Assembly (NCBI GenBank): GCA_963810305.1 | Contig: CAWEMY010000005.1 | Location: 496,001 to 560,000 of the forward strand | Direction of reading: 5' to 3' | DNA: 64,000 nucleotides | Source: JACDCA01 sp963810305 | GTDB lineage: Bacteria > Acidobacteriota > Vicinamibacteria > Vicinamibacterales > 2-12-FULL-66-21 | Shown: piece after piece, positions 33,992-42,503 of the stretch | Layout: each line of letters starts with the position of its first letter | How positions within the stretch are numbered: position 1 is the stretch's first letter | Translations under genes and position numbers: made by a program | Notes under the pieces: generated by a model | Databases searched by the model: none | What the model was told of the DNA's origin: nothing | What the model saw: only the letters and a program-made list of their open reading frames with translations

Positions 33992-35083
33992 ATGGCAACT
34001 GTTTCCGAAGCGGCGGTCCTCGACGCGCTCCGCGGCGTGCAGGATCCTGACCTCAAACGCGACATCGTTTCGCTCAAGTTCATCAAGAACCTGCGGATCG
34101 AAGGGGACCGCGTTCGGTTCTCGATCGAGCTCACAACGCCTGCCTGTCCGGTGAAGGACCAGATGCGAGAACAGGCGCGGCAGCTGGTTGCGGCGCTGCC
34201 CGGCGTTTCAGCCGTCGACATCGAGATGACCTTTCAGGTGCGCGCGACGGTTTCTTCCGACGTGAATCGTCAGCCGGTTCCAGGGGTGAAGAACATCATC
34301 GCGGTGGGCGCGGGGAAGGGTGGCGTCGGCAAGACCACGGTCTCTGTCAACCTGGCCATCGCGCTCAGCCAGCGCGGAGCGCGTGTCGCGATGATCGACG
34401 GCGACGTCTACGGGCCCAACGTGCCGATCATGCTCGGGATCAACACCCAGCTCCAGACCGACGGGCAGAAGATCGTCCCGGCGGAGCAGTACGGCCTGCA
34501 ACTCGTATCGATGGCGTTTCTGACCAGTGATGATTCGCCGGTGATCTGGCGAGGCCCGATGCTGCACGGCGTGATCAATCAGTTCTTCCGCGAAGTGAAG
34601 TGGGACGCGGTGGACTACCTGATCGTTGATATGCCTCCCGGTACCGGTGACATCGCCCTCAGCCTCAGCCAATCGGTCCCCGTCTCCGGCGCGGTGGTGG
34701 TCACGACCCCGCAGACCGTGTCAGTGGCCGATACGCGGCGGGCCGTGCGGATGTACCAGAAACTGAACGTGCCGACGCTGGGGCTGATCGAGAACATGAG
34801 CCACTTCGTCTGCCCGTCGTGCTCGCACGAGAGCGACATCTTTGGCAAGGGAGGAGGCGAGGCGCTGGCAACCGAGCTCGCCGTTCCCTTCCTCGGCCGC
34901 GTGCCGCTCTACGAGCCGATTCGAGTCGGCGGCGATACCGGGGTCCCGATCACCGTCGGTGAGCCGGATTCGCCCGCCGCCCGCGCCCTGCGCTCGGCGG
35001 CGGAACAGCTGGCGGCGCAGCTTTCGATCGCCAATTACAACTCGAGCGCGAAGCGGGCGATTCCGTTGGTGCAGGTGAGATAG
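33992..35083 (+). CDS. apbC: Iron-sulfur cluster carrier ATPase Mrp/ApbC
   Basis: A 363-residue P-loop ATPase. Residues 1-85 form a MIP18/DUF59 domain (VLDALRGVQDPDLKRDIVSL, a TPACPVKDQM segment). The deviant Walker A VGAGKGGVGKTTVS starts near residue 105, with MIDGDVYGPNVPIMLGI as switch I and YLIVDMPPGTGD as Walker B. The C-terminal CPSCSHESDIFG carries the CxxC that binds a bridging [4Fe-4S] cluster. It transfers Fe-S clusters to apo-proteins in the cytoplasm. Complete and uninterrupted. Confidence 0.95.
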   Translation: MATVSEAAVLDALRGVQDPDLKRDIVSLKFIKNLRIEGDRVRFSIELTTPACPVKDQMREQARQLVAALPGVSAVDIEMTFQVRATVSSDVNRQPVPGVKNIIAVGAGKGGVGKTTVSVNLAIALSQRGARVAMIDGDVYGPNVPIMLGINTQLQTDGQKIVPAEQYGLQLVSMAFLTSDDSPVIWRGPMLHGVINQFFREVKWDAVDYLIVDMPPGTGDIALSLSQSVPVSGAVVVTTPQTVSVADTRRAVRMYQKLNVPTLGLIENMSHFVCPSCSHESDIFGKGGGEALATELAVPFLGRVPLYEPIRVGGDTGVPITVGEPDSPAARALRSAAEQLAAQLSIANYNSSAKRAIPLVQVR

Positions 35084-35085
35084 AC

Positions 35086-35146
35086 GCGGGGCGCGGGGCG
35101 CGGGTCGCAGTGCGGGATGCGCGGTGCGGGATGCGGGATGCGCCTT
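35086..35146. repeat. Heptamer array A (GCGNNNN units)
   Basis: Starts three bases after the apbC stop. Reads in strict 7-bp phase: GCGGGGC, GCGGGGC, GCGGGTC, a 5-bp GCAGT, GCGGGAT, GCGCGGT, GCGGGAT, GCGGGAT, GCGCCTT. The first three bases are constant and the last four vary. Related arrays are at 35174, 36450, 49501 and 62994. Confidence 0.7.
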
Positions 35147-35173
35147 ACACACAACCCGATTCGCGCCACGCCC

Positions 35174-35222
35174 GCGCCCTGCGAACCGCGCCCTGCGAAC
35201 CGCGCACCGCGCCCCGCGCACT
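35174..35222. repeat. Heptamer array B (GCGNNNN units)
   Basis: Seven units in exact phase: GCGCCCT, GCGAACC, GCGCCCT, GCGAACC, GCGCACC, GCGCCCC, GCGCACT. It touches the stop codon of the convergent MFS gene. Confidence 0.7.
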
Positions 35223-36393
35223 ACGCGCCGCGTGACGGGCGAAGGCGACTCATCGCCATGGCGCCGAGGATCGGGCCGGGCACGAGCAGCAGGAACGCCC
35301 ACCGCCATCCATAGCTGGCCGCGACGAGCGGCAGCAGTCTCATGCTCACCATTGTCAACAAGAAGCCGGCGCAGGTTTGGAGTGTCAGCGCGGTGCCGAC
35401 GTGCGTGCGCGCGCTGTATTCGCTGACCAGCGCGGAGAACTGCGCGGAGTCGGCAACGACGGAAAAGCCCCAGATCACCGCAAGAACCAGTAACGCCTCG
35501 AGCGGCATGGCGTAGAGCAGCCCGGCGGCGGCCGAACAGGCGCCGCTGGTGATGAGGGCGAGGCGTGCGATTCGCGCTTTTCCCCAGCGATCCGCCCACA
35601 GCCCGGCGACAACGCAACCAGCCGCGCCGCTGGCAATCGCCACAAACGCGACGAGCGATCCGCTGCGGCTGTCCTCTGCCCCGGCTGCCGCCAGCGAGGC
35701 TGCGGCAAACGCAGCGATCCACGCCCACATCGCGTAGAGCTCCCACATGTGCCCGAGGTACCCGTAGGTGGCGAGCCGGGCGCCGCGGTTACGCACGACG
35801 GCGCCAAGCGCGTGCCGATCGAACGGCGCCGATGCCGCAACGTGCGGGCCGTCCTTGACGAAGAGATGGACGATGGCACCGCCAATGACGGCGAGCATCG
35901 AGGAACTCAGCATCAGCGTCCGCCACGACAGGTCGGCGGCACTCCACGACAGAAGGTGCGGAAACGCCGAGCCGAGGGTCAAAGCACCGACCACGACGCC
36001 AAGCGCGCTGCCTCGCCGCTCGAGAAACCAGCCGGCGGCGATTTTCATTCCCGGCGGATACACGCACGCGAGCGCCGCCCCGGTCAGCAGGCGCAGGGCA
36101 ATGATGGTCGATCCATCGGACGACCAGGCGATCGCCGCATTCGCCGCGGCGCCGGCGACACAGCCTGCGGCGAACAGCCGACGGGCGTTGAAAACATCCG
36201 CAAGGTTGAGCACGGCGCTGATCAGCGTTCCGGCAACGAACCCTCCCTGCACGGCGATGGTCAGCCACGCCGTCGCCGATTCCCCCAGAGCCAGCTCCGA
36301 CGCAATGCGCGGCGCCGCTGCCGTTGCCGAAAACCACAGCGTCATTCCGAAAAACTGTCCGAGCGCAACGAGCGCCAGCATTCGCTGCGGCAT
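35221..36393 (-). CDS. MFS transporter
   Basis: A 390-residue inner-membrane protein with twelve predicted membrane segments. Helix 1 contains LALVALGQFFGMTLWFSAT. The loop 2-3 motif is degenerate (LADVFNARRLFAAGC), and GLWADRWGKARIARLALI is the second-half equivalent. The family resembles the NarK/cyanate-permease-like branch of MFS, but the substrate cannot be told. ATG 36393 is chosen because it precedes the first helix directly. Divergent from the gamma-glutamyltransferase gene, with 42 bp between start codons. Confidence 0.88.
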   Translation of the reverse strand: MPQRMLALVALGQFFGMTLWFSATAAAPRIASELALGESATAWLTIAVQGGFVAGTLISAVLNLADVFNARRLFAAGCVAGAAANAAIAWSSDGSTIIALRLLTGAALACVYPPGMKIAAGWFLERRGSALGVVVGALTLGSAFPHLLSWSAADLSWRTLMLSSSMLAVIGGAIVHLFVKDGPHVAASAPFDRHALGAVVRNRGARLATYGYLGHMWELYAMWAWIAAFAAASLAAAGAEDSRSGSLVAFVAIASGAAGCVVAGLWADRWGKARIARLALITSGACSAAAGLLYAMPLEALLVLAVIWGFSVVADSAQFSALVSEYSARTHVGTALTLQTCAGFLLTMVSMRLLPLVAASYGWRWAFLLLVPGPILGAMAMSRLRPSRGA

Positions 36394-36435
36394 TTGGCGT
36401 TTTACGATGGGCGAGAATGCCGGTAGGATGCAACT

Positions 36436-38283
36436 GTGAAATGGGGGACGCGGTGCGCGGGTCGCGGGGCGCGGGGCGCGGGGCGGGTTGTGGCGATCGT
36501 CGCCGCGTTGGGCATTCACGTTTCGGCGCAGCAGACCTTCAAGCCGATTCGCAGTGAAGTCCGCGCGGACCACGGCGTCGTGGCCGCCGGGCGGACGTTT
36601 GTGGCCGATGCCGGCGCACAGATGCTCGTGTCGGGGGGAAATGCGATCGACGCCGGCGTCGCGTCGATGTTCGCGTCCGCGGTGACCGAGATCTCGCATT
36701 TCGGCCTCGGGGGTGAAGCGCCGATCATCATCTACTCCGCGCGCGACCGGCGGGTCGTCGTGATCAACGGTCAAGGATCCGCGCCCAAGGGAGCGTCCCC
36801 GGCACTGTTCGAGGGAAAGACCGCGATTCCGGGTAACGGGCCGCTGGGCGCCACCATTCCGGCAGCGGTCGACGCCGCGGCGCTCGCCCTGGAGAAGTAC
36901 GGCACCAAGTCGCTCGCGGAAGTCATGGCGCCGGCGATCGCGCTTGCCGACGGCTTCCCGATGTACGAGTTCCTGCGCGGCTACCTGCAATCCGAACGCA
37001 AGGCCTCGGAACCTTACGAGTGGTCGATCCGTACCTACTATCCCGACGGCAAGATCACCCCCGTCGGGGAGATGTTCCGACAGCCGAACCTCGCGGCCAC
37101 GTTGCGGGCGCTGGTCGCCGCGGAGGCGCAGGCCAGAAGCGGCGGCGCGACGCGGGAGCAGGCGATCGTGGCTGGACGCGACGCCTTCTACAAGGGATCC
37201 ATCGCCACGCGCATGACCGCGGCGGTCCGTGCGGCCGGCGGTGTGATGACCGACGACGATCTGGCGACCTACCGCGGCAAGGTCGAGGAACCCGCAACCG
37301 TGCCGTACCGGGGATTCACGGTCCACAAGGCCGGCTTCTGGAATCAGGGGCCGGCGCTGCTGCAGACGTTGCGTATCCTCGAGGGCTTCGATCTCGCGAA
37401 GATGGGGCAGGGATCCGCCGACGCGACCCACACGATCGTCGAAGCGGTGAAGCTTGCGTACGCGGACCGGGACCGTTATTACGCGGATCCGGACTTTGCG
37501 CGGGTTCCGGGGCCGGCATTGCTGTCCGCGGAATACGCGACCGTGCGCCGCGCCTTGATCGATCCCGCGCACGCCAGTATCGAGCAGCGGCCGGGTGATC
37601 CAGAGCGCGGCGCGGCACGTATCGGTACAGATATTCCGGTAGAGGCCGGCTTTAGCCGGCCTGACAGGCCGGGCTCCAGCGTCCACCCAGAACCAGGTGA
37701 CACCACCTCGATCCAGGTTGCCGATGCGGCGGGAAATCTGTTTTCGGCCACGCCGAGTTCCGGATGGCTGCTCGGCGGCGCCTTTGTCGCGGGCGACACC
37801 GGTGTGCCGATGAGCAACCGGATGCAGGCCTTCCGGCTCGAGCCCTCCAGCCCGAACGTGCTCGCCGGCGGTAAACGTCCGCGGACGACGCTCACTCCGA
37901 CCGTCGTGTTGAAGGACGGCAAGCCGTTTCTCGCAATCGGCACACCCGGCGGCGACAGCCAGGACCAGCAGATCCTGCTCGTCCTGTTGAACATCATCGA
38001 CTTCGGTCTCGACGTGCAGGCCGCGATCGAGGCGCCGCGGGTCAACTCGCTGCATCCGCAGAGCTCGTTCGACGATCATCGCGCGCAGCCTGGCGTCCTC
38101 GAAGTCGAACGGACGCTTGCGCCCGACGTTCTCGAAGTACTGCGGTCCCGCGGGCACGTGCTGCGGCTCCGCACGCCGTACGGCATCTCGACGGGAGTGG
38201 TCGCCGCGGGCATCGATCCTGTCACCGGACGCCTGCGTGGCGGCGCCGATCCACGCCGCGAGCGCGCGCTGGTTGCCTACTAG
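36436..38283 (+). CDS. ggt: Gamma-glutamyltransferase
   Basis: A 615-residue Ntn-hydrolase proenzyme, exported (signal-like AIVAALGIHVSAQ at about residues 19-31). Visible: VSGGNAIDAGVASMFASAV, GLGGEAPIIIY, and the autoprocessing site GDTTS with the likely nucleophile Thr423; the small subunit continues VADAAGNLFSATPSSG and the substrate loop GTPGGDSQDQ. It hydrolyses or transfers gamma-glutamyl groups of glutathione-like compounds in the periplasm. Odd points: residues 5-17 are encoded by a heptamer array, so the true start may be downstream, and a REP-like palindrome encodes residues about 403-414, shortly before the cleavage site. Confidence 0.9.
   Translation: MKWGTRCAGRGARGAGRVVAIVAALGIHVSAQQTFKPIRSEVRADHGVVAAGRTFVADAGAQMLVSGGNAIDAGVASMFASAVTEISHFGLGGEAPIIIYSARDRRVVVINGQGSAPKGASPALFEGKTAIPGNGPLGATIPAAVDAAALALEKYGTKSLAEVMAPAIALADGFPMYEFLRGYLQSERKASEPYEWSIRTYYPDGKITPVGEMFRQPNLAATLRALVAAEAQARSGGATREQAIVAGRDAFYKGSIATRMTAAVRAAGGVMTDDDLATYRGKVEEPATVPYRGFTVHKAGFWNQGPALLQTLRILEGFDLAKMGQGSADATHTIVEAVKLAYADRDRYYADPDFARVPGPALLSAEYATVRRALIDPAHASIEQRPGDPERGAARIGTDIPVEAGFSRPDRPGSSVHPEPGDTTSIQVADAAGNLFSATPSSGWLLGGAFVAGDTGVPMSNRMQAFRLEPSSPNVLAGGKRPRTTLTPTVVLKDGKPFLAIGTPGGDSQDQQILLVLLNIIDFGLDVQAAIEAPRVNSLHPQSSFDDHRAQPGVLEVERTLAPDVLEVLRSRGHVLRLRTPYGISTGVVAAGIDPVTGRLRGGADPRRERALVAY
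36450..36484. repeat. Heptamer array C inside the ggt 5' end
   Basis: Five units in exact phase: GCGGTGC, GCGGGTC, GCGGGGC, GCGGGGC, GCGGGGC. It encodes an Arg/Gly-rich stretch immediately before the signal-peptide core. Confidence 0.65.
37643..37677. repeat. REP-like palindrome within ggt
   Basis: GCCGGC-TTTA-GCCGGC (37645-37660) followed by CCTGACAGGCCGGGCT, which pairs again with AGGCCGGC. It encodes EAGFSRPDRPGSS in frame, between two conserved parts of the enzyme. It looks like an in-frame insertion of an interspersed palindromic element. Confidence 0.55.
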
Positions 38284-38302
38284 GACGCCGGCGCCTGCTG
38301 CG

Positions 38303-39613
38303 ATGGAGATCTCTTTCAGCCACCGGACCCTCGATAATGGATTGGACGTCCTCGTCCACCAGGACCGCAATTGCCCGATCGTCGCGGTCAACGTCTGGTA
38401 CCACGTCGGATCGAAGAACGAGAAGCCGGGCCGGACCGGTTTCGCCCATCTCTTCGAACACCTGATGTTCGAAGGCTCGCAGCACTACGACCACGGATTC
38501 TTTCAGCCCCTGCAGCAGGCGGGAGCGTCTTTGAACGGATCGACCAACGCGGATCGGACGAACTACTGGGAGGTCGTCCCGCGCAACGCCCTCGAGCTCG
38601 CGTTGTGGATGGAATCAGATCGGATGGGTTATCTCCTGCCGGCGCTGACCGAAGCCAAGTTCAACAACCAGCGCGAGGTTGTGCTGAACGAGCGCCGCCA
38701 GAACTATGAAAACCGGCCGTACGGGCTTGCCGGGATGGCGCTCGTCGCCGAGCTGTACGCGCCCGATCATCCGTATCACTGGCTCACCATTGGCGCCGCC
38801 GAGGATCTTCGCGCCGCGACATTGGACGATGTGCGTGCCTTCTTTCAGCGCTACTACCATCCGGCGAACGCGTCGCTCGCCCTCGCCGGGGACGTCGACA
38901 TCGACGAGGCGTTCGACCTGGCGGAGAAGTATTTCGGCGACCTTCCGTCGCCCGGGCTGCCTGGCCCCGTCGTAGCCGAGAATCCGGCTCCCCGGACGGC
39001 CGACGTACGGCTGGTGCTCGAAGATCGAATCGAGTTGCCGCGCCTTTACCTCGCCTGGCATTCCCCGGCGCTGTTCGGAGAAGAAGATGCCGCGCTCGAT
39101 CTCGTCGCTGACGTGCTGGCCGGGGGGAAGACGTCGCGGCTGTACCGCTCACTCGTGTACGAGCAGCGCATCGCCACCGAAGTCGCGGCGTCGCAGAATT
39201 CCCGCGAGCTTTCCGGCTACTTTCACGTCGTGGCCACCGCCGCACCGGGACACTCGCTCGAGGAGCTGGAGAAGGCGATCGCGGCGGAGCTCGCAAAAGT
39301 GAATGCCGACGGGCCCACGGCCGCTGAGATGGAGCGGGGGATTGCCCAGGCGGAGGCGCATTTCATTTCGCGGCTGCAGACGGTCGGCGGATTCGGTGGC
39401 AAGTCGGACCAGCTGAATGCCTACAACGTGTTTCTCGGCGATCCCGCCTTTTTCGACCGTGATCTCGCACGCTATCGCAACGCCACGGCCGCCGATCTGA
39501 CGCGCGCCGCCGTCGCGTGGCTTGGGCCGAGCTCGCGTGTGGCTCTCAGTGTCGTGCCGCGCGGCCGCCCGGAGCTGGCCCTGCCAGGGTCGGCGCCGGT
39601 GTCGGTGCACTGA
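38303..39613 (+). CDS. M16 zinc peptidase, catalytic subunit
   Basis: A 436-residue M16-family protein. The inverted zinc motif HxxEH is HLFEH (His49, Glu52, His53), with the distal Glu in the VVLNERRQNYENRPYG region. Two homologous half-domains are seen, and the C-terminal RQTVGGFGG-like loop is present (RLQTVGGFGGKSDQL). No signal peptide at ATG 38303, 19 bp after the ggt stop; an exported location is therefore uncertain. Forms a pair with the next gene, whose ATG overlaps this stop (TGATG). Confidence 0.92.
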   Translation: MEISFSHRTLDNGLDVLVHQDRNCPIVAVNVWYHVGSKNEKPGRTGFAHLFEHLMFEGSQHYDHGFFQPLQQAGASLNGSTNADRTNYWEVVPRNALELALWMESDRMGYLLPALTEAKFNNQREVVLNERRQNYENRPYGLAGMALVAELYAPDHPYHWLTIGAAEDLRAATLDDVRAFFQRYYHPANASLALAGDVDIDEAFDLAEKYFGDLPSPGLPGPVVAENPAPRTADVRLVLEDRIELPRLYLAWHSPALFGEEDAALDLVADVLAGGKTSRLYRSLVYEQRIATEVAASQNSRELSGYFHVVATAAPGHSLEELEKAIAAELAKVNADGPTAAEMERGIAQAEAHFISRLQTVGGFGGKSDQLNAYNVFLGDPAFFDRDLARYRNATAADLTRAAVAWLGPSSRVALSVVPRGRPELALPGSAPVSVH

Positions 39614-40974
39614 TGCGCGCCGATCGCAGTCGTCTCCCGCCGAGCGGCGCTCTCGCGCCGTTCCAGTTCCCGGCCATTCAGCGAACGCCACTCGGCAACG
39701 GCCTCCAGGTGTGGACGATCGAGCAGCGCGCCGTCCCGCTGATCACCGTACTCCTCCTCCTCCGTCGCGGGTCGGCGGCCGATCCTGCCGGCCACGAAGG
39801 TCTCGCGGCGATCACCGGTGATCTGCTGGACGAGGGTGCCGGGGCGCTCGACGCGCTGGAGTTCCACGAGGCGCTGGGGCGCATCGGCGGACAGATCGAC
39901 ACTGAGGTCAGCGCCGACGCCACGCTGCTCGGCCTGACGGTGCTGTCCCGGTTCGCCGATCGCGGTTTCTCGCTACTCGGCGACATGATCCAGCGCCCGC
40001 GACTCGAGCGCGCTGACTTCGACCGCGTCCGCGATCTTCGTCTGAACCGACTAATACAGATGCGCGACCTGCCACCGGCACTTGCGGACCGCGCGTTCAC
40101 GGAACTGCTTTATCAGAGCCATCCCTACGGGCACCTGGCGATCGGCAGTGAGGGCTCGCTCCGCGCGCTGACGCTTGCGGACGTGCAGCAGTTTCACGCG
40201 CACACCTACAGCCCGCAGGGTGCGACGGTGATCGCTGCCGGCGACGCCAGCCACGACGAGCTGCGGGCGCTGATCGCGGACGCTCTCAGGGACTGGAGTG
40301 GCACGACCGCCGACCGGCAGGGAGATCGTGTGACATCGACACCGCCGCCTCCTGCCGGGCGCCTTGCCCTTCTCCACAGGGCGGGGGCCGCGCAGTCCGA
40401 ATTGCGTCTCGGGCATGTGTCGATCGCCCGCAGCGATCCGGATTACACGCGCCTGCTCGTGCTGAACATGGTGCTTGGCGGCCAGTTCGTCAGCCGCATC
40501 AACATGAACCTCCGCGAAAAGCGCGGCTACACCTATGGCGCGCGCACCAGCTTCGACACGCGACGTGGCCCGGGTCCTTTCGTTCTCCAGGCGAGTGTCC
40601 AGTCCGAATCGACCGCCGACGCGATACGAGAGGCGGTTCGTGAGGTGGAGGAAATCCGCGGGCCGCGGCCGATCACCGGCGAGGAGCTCGACACCGGAAG
40701 GGCCGCATTGACGCGTGGCTATGCGCGCAACTTCGAGACCGCCGAACAGGTCGCGCGCGCCGCCACGCAGATGGCGCTTCACGATCTGCCGGACGACTAC
40801 TACAGCACCTTCGTGCAGCGCGTGCTGGCGATCGACGAGGCGTCCGCCACCACCGCCGCTGAACAGCACCTGCACCCCGAACGGATGCTCACCGTCGTCG
40901 TTGGTGATCGCGACCGCATCGGGGAGTCTCTCGAAACTCTGGGCCTTGGCCAGCCGATGGAATTGGGGCCCTAG
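39613..40974 (+). CDS. M16 peptidase-like, non-catalytic partner
   Basis: A 453-residue M16-fold protein without HxxEH (the equivalent segment reads GLAAITGDLLDEG). It keeps the substrate-binding features of the second subunit: the NMVLGGQFVSRINMNLREKR segment and the RGYTYGARTSF Arg/Tyr pair that binds peptide C-termini. Together with the previous protein it should form the alpha/beta heterodimer known from mitochondrial-processing-peptidase-like enzymes. Stop TAG 40972-40974 lies in the left end of a 177-bp inverted-repeat element. Confidence 0.9.
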   Translation: MRADRSRLPPSGALAPFQFPAIQRTPLGNGLQVWTIEQRAVPLITVLLLLRRGSAADPAGHEGLAAITGDLLDEGAGALDALEFHEALGRIGGQIDTEVSADATLLGLTVLSRFADRGFSLLGDMIQRPRLERADFDRVRDLRLNRLIQMRDLPPALADRAFTELLYQSHPYGHLAIGSEGSLRALTLADVQQFHAHTYSPQGATVIAAGDASHDELRALIADALRDWSGTTADRQGDRVTSTPPPPAGRLALLHRAGAAQSELRLGHVSIARSDPDYTRLLVLNMVLGGQFVSRINMNLREKRGYTYGARTSFDTRRGPGPFVLQASVQSESTADAIREAVREVEEIRGPRPITGEELDTGRAALTRGYARNFETAEQVARAATQMALHDLPDDYYSTFVQRVLAIDEASATTAAEQHLHPERMLTVVVGDRDRIGESLETLGLGQPMELGP

Positions 40975-41147
40975 TGGAGCGTACACTCGAGATGTAAAGC
41001 ATGGACGCGGGTGGACGCGAACGGGGCCGCCCCGCGTGGCGCGGAGTGCACTCCCGTTACAAGCGCTCTTGCACGAGCACCACGTGGGGCTGTTCGCGGA
41101 CAGGACCCGCCTGCGGTGCTTTACATCTGTCCGGCACGCTCCACTAG
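40971..41147. mobile_element. Nested 177-bp inverted-repeat element with CTAG ends (MITE-like)
   Basis: Outer arms of about 43 bp: CTAGTGGAGCGT at the left end and its exact complement at the right end (41136-41147), with a second conserved block ATGTAAAGCA (40992-41001) and its complement (about 41117-41126), then GCGGGT/ACCCGC. Inner segments GCGAAC and CCACGTGG-like blocks also pair. No open frame inside. No obvious target-site duplication beyond CTAG. It lies between the M16 and dehydrogenase genes and provides the M16 stop codon. Confidence 0.6.
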
Positions 41148-41171
41148 AACTCGTGGACCCGGGCACCGGAC

Positions 41172-42191
41172 ATGAAAGCCGTACGATTTCATCACCATGG
41201 CGGTCCTGAGGTTCTGTGCTATGAAGACGCGCCGGATCCGGTCCCGTCGACGGGCCGCGCCATCGTCCGAGTACGCGCGTGCGCCCTGAACCACCTGGAT
41301 CTCTGGCAACGCCGCGGGATCGAACGCGTACGGATCCCGTTGCCGCACATCTCCGGCGCCGATGTGGCTGGCGAGGTCGTCGATACGGGCGGCGGCACGA
41401 TTGCCGCCGGGACGCGCGTACTTCTTCAGCCCGGATTGAGCTGCGGCACGTGTCGGATGTGCGCGGCCGGCCTCGACAATCTCTGTCCGGACTACGATGT
41501 CCTCGGCTACATGTCCGACGGCGGCTACGCCGAGTTCGTGTCCGTGCCTGTCGGGAACCTGGTCCCGATCCCGGATGCGATCGATTTCACAATAGCCTCG
41601 GCATTTCCGCTGACTTTTCTCACGGCGTGGCACATGCTGATCACCCGCGCCGCTTTGACGCCAGGCGACACCGTCCTCGTCCTTGCGGCCGGGAGCGGCG
41701 TGGGCCAGGCCGCCATTCAGATCGCGAAACACCACGGCGCGCGCGTCTTCGCGACGGCGTCACCGGCGAAATTGCAGCAGGCGTGTGAGCTCGGCGCGGA
41801 AGAGGCGTTCGACCACCATTCCGGTGATTTCGCCAGGGAGCTGCGGGCTCGCACCGGCGGCCGCGGCGCCGACATCGTCGTCGAGCACGTCGGTGAGGCG
41901 ACCTGGGAGCGCAGTGTCCGCGCATTGGCCCGCGGCGGCAGGCTGGTGACATGTGGGGCAACGACGGGGCACCAGGCCGGCATCGATCTGCGGCATCTTT
42001 TTGCAAGGCAACTGTCATTGCTCGGCTGCTACATGGGCAGGAAAGCTGAGCTCGTGGCCGCCGCGGCGCTCTTTTTCGCAGGCAGGCTGACGCCCGTCGT
42101 CGACGAGGTCATGCCTCTGGAGAACGCCCGGGCCGCCCACGAACGCCTGGAGGCCGCCAGGCAGTTTGGAAAGATCGTTCTGGTGCCATAG
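41172..42191 (+). CDS. Zinc-type alcohol dehydrogenase / quinone oxidoreductase family protein
   Basis: A 339-residue MDR-superfamily enzyme. GroES-like domain with ALNHLDLWQRRGI and the structural zinc loop CGTCRMCAAGLDNLC; NADP-binding Rossmann motif AAGSGVGQAAIQIAKH; C-terminal domain with GGRLVTCGATTG. The first catalytic Cys is replaced (ALNHLD), as in non-catalytic-zinc members, so it may be a quinone-oxidoreductase-like enzyme. Substrate unknown. It follows a MITE-like element by 24 bp and has no close operon partner. Confidence 0.9.
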   Translation: MKAVRFHHHGGPEVLCYEDAPDPVPSTGRAIVRVRACALNHLDLWQRRGIERVRIPLPHISGADVAGEVVDTGGGTIAAGTRVLLQPGLSCGTCRMCAAGLDNLCPDYDVLGYMSDGGYAEFVSVPVGNLVPIPDAIDFTIASAFPLTFLTAWHMLITRAALTPGDTVLVLAAGSGVGQAAIQIAKHHGARVFATASPAKLQQACELGAEEAFDHHSGDFARELRARTGGRGADIVVEHVGEATWERSVRALARGGRLVTCGATTGHQAGIDLRHLFARQLSLLGCYMGRKAELVAAAALFFAGRLTPVVDEVMPLENARAAHERLEAARQFGKIVLVP

Positions 42192-42271
42192 GAACCGTCG
42201 CGGCGCACCTTCCGTCAAACTGACAGTTAACCTGCGGCCGTGTTCGGCGTTATAGACTGTACGAACCTGCC

Positions 42272-42475
42272 ATGAGCTTCGCCAGGCTGAGCCTCAGTCT
42301 CGCGGCCGTGATCGGCCTTATTGCGACCGCGCTTGCCGGCGCGACCATCTGGCTGCTAATCACCAATCCGGTTGACGTCGCCGAAGCCGTCGCGACGGGC
42401 GAAGTCTCTCCGCTCATGCGCGCGCTTGCCGGCGCCCTCTACAACGCCCTCGAAGGAATCGTCAAATATCTGTAG
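42272..42475 (+). CDS. Small single-pass membrane protein
   Basis: A 67-residue protein with one hydrophobic segment (about residues 8-30) and an amphipathic C-terminal helix (MRALAGALYNALEGIVKYL). Codon use fits the neighbourhood. No family recognised. Its TAG stop lies inside a 30-bp perfect palindrome shared in type with that at 50765-50792. Confidence 0.55.
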   Translation: MSFARLSLSLAAVIGLIATALAGATIWLLITNPVDVAEAVATGEVSPLMRALAGALYNALEGIVKYL

Positions 42476-42500
42476 GGGCGGTTCGCGAACCGCCCCTACA
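42471..42500. terminator. Perfect palindrome between convergent genes, copy 1
   Basis: A 30-bp perfect palindrome with arm TGTAGGGGCGGTTCG and its complement. It works on both strands, and an almost identical 28-bp palindrome lies at 50765-50792. Both end one gene and lie close to the end of the convergent one, so a bidirectional terminator or mRNA-stabilising REP element is likely. Confidence 0.65.
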
Positions 42501-42503
42501 ACG

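Noticed and set aside
35086..35222. Heptamer arrays as a CRISPR array
   Set aside because: Units are 7 bp without spacers, and no cas gene is present.
35221..38391. A 1056-codon open frame on the minus strand covering the MFS gene and the complement of ggt
   Set aside because: Only the part from 36393 to 35221 is an MFS protein; the remainder is antisense to ggt and Arg-rich, a high-GC shadow.
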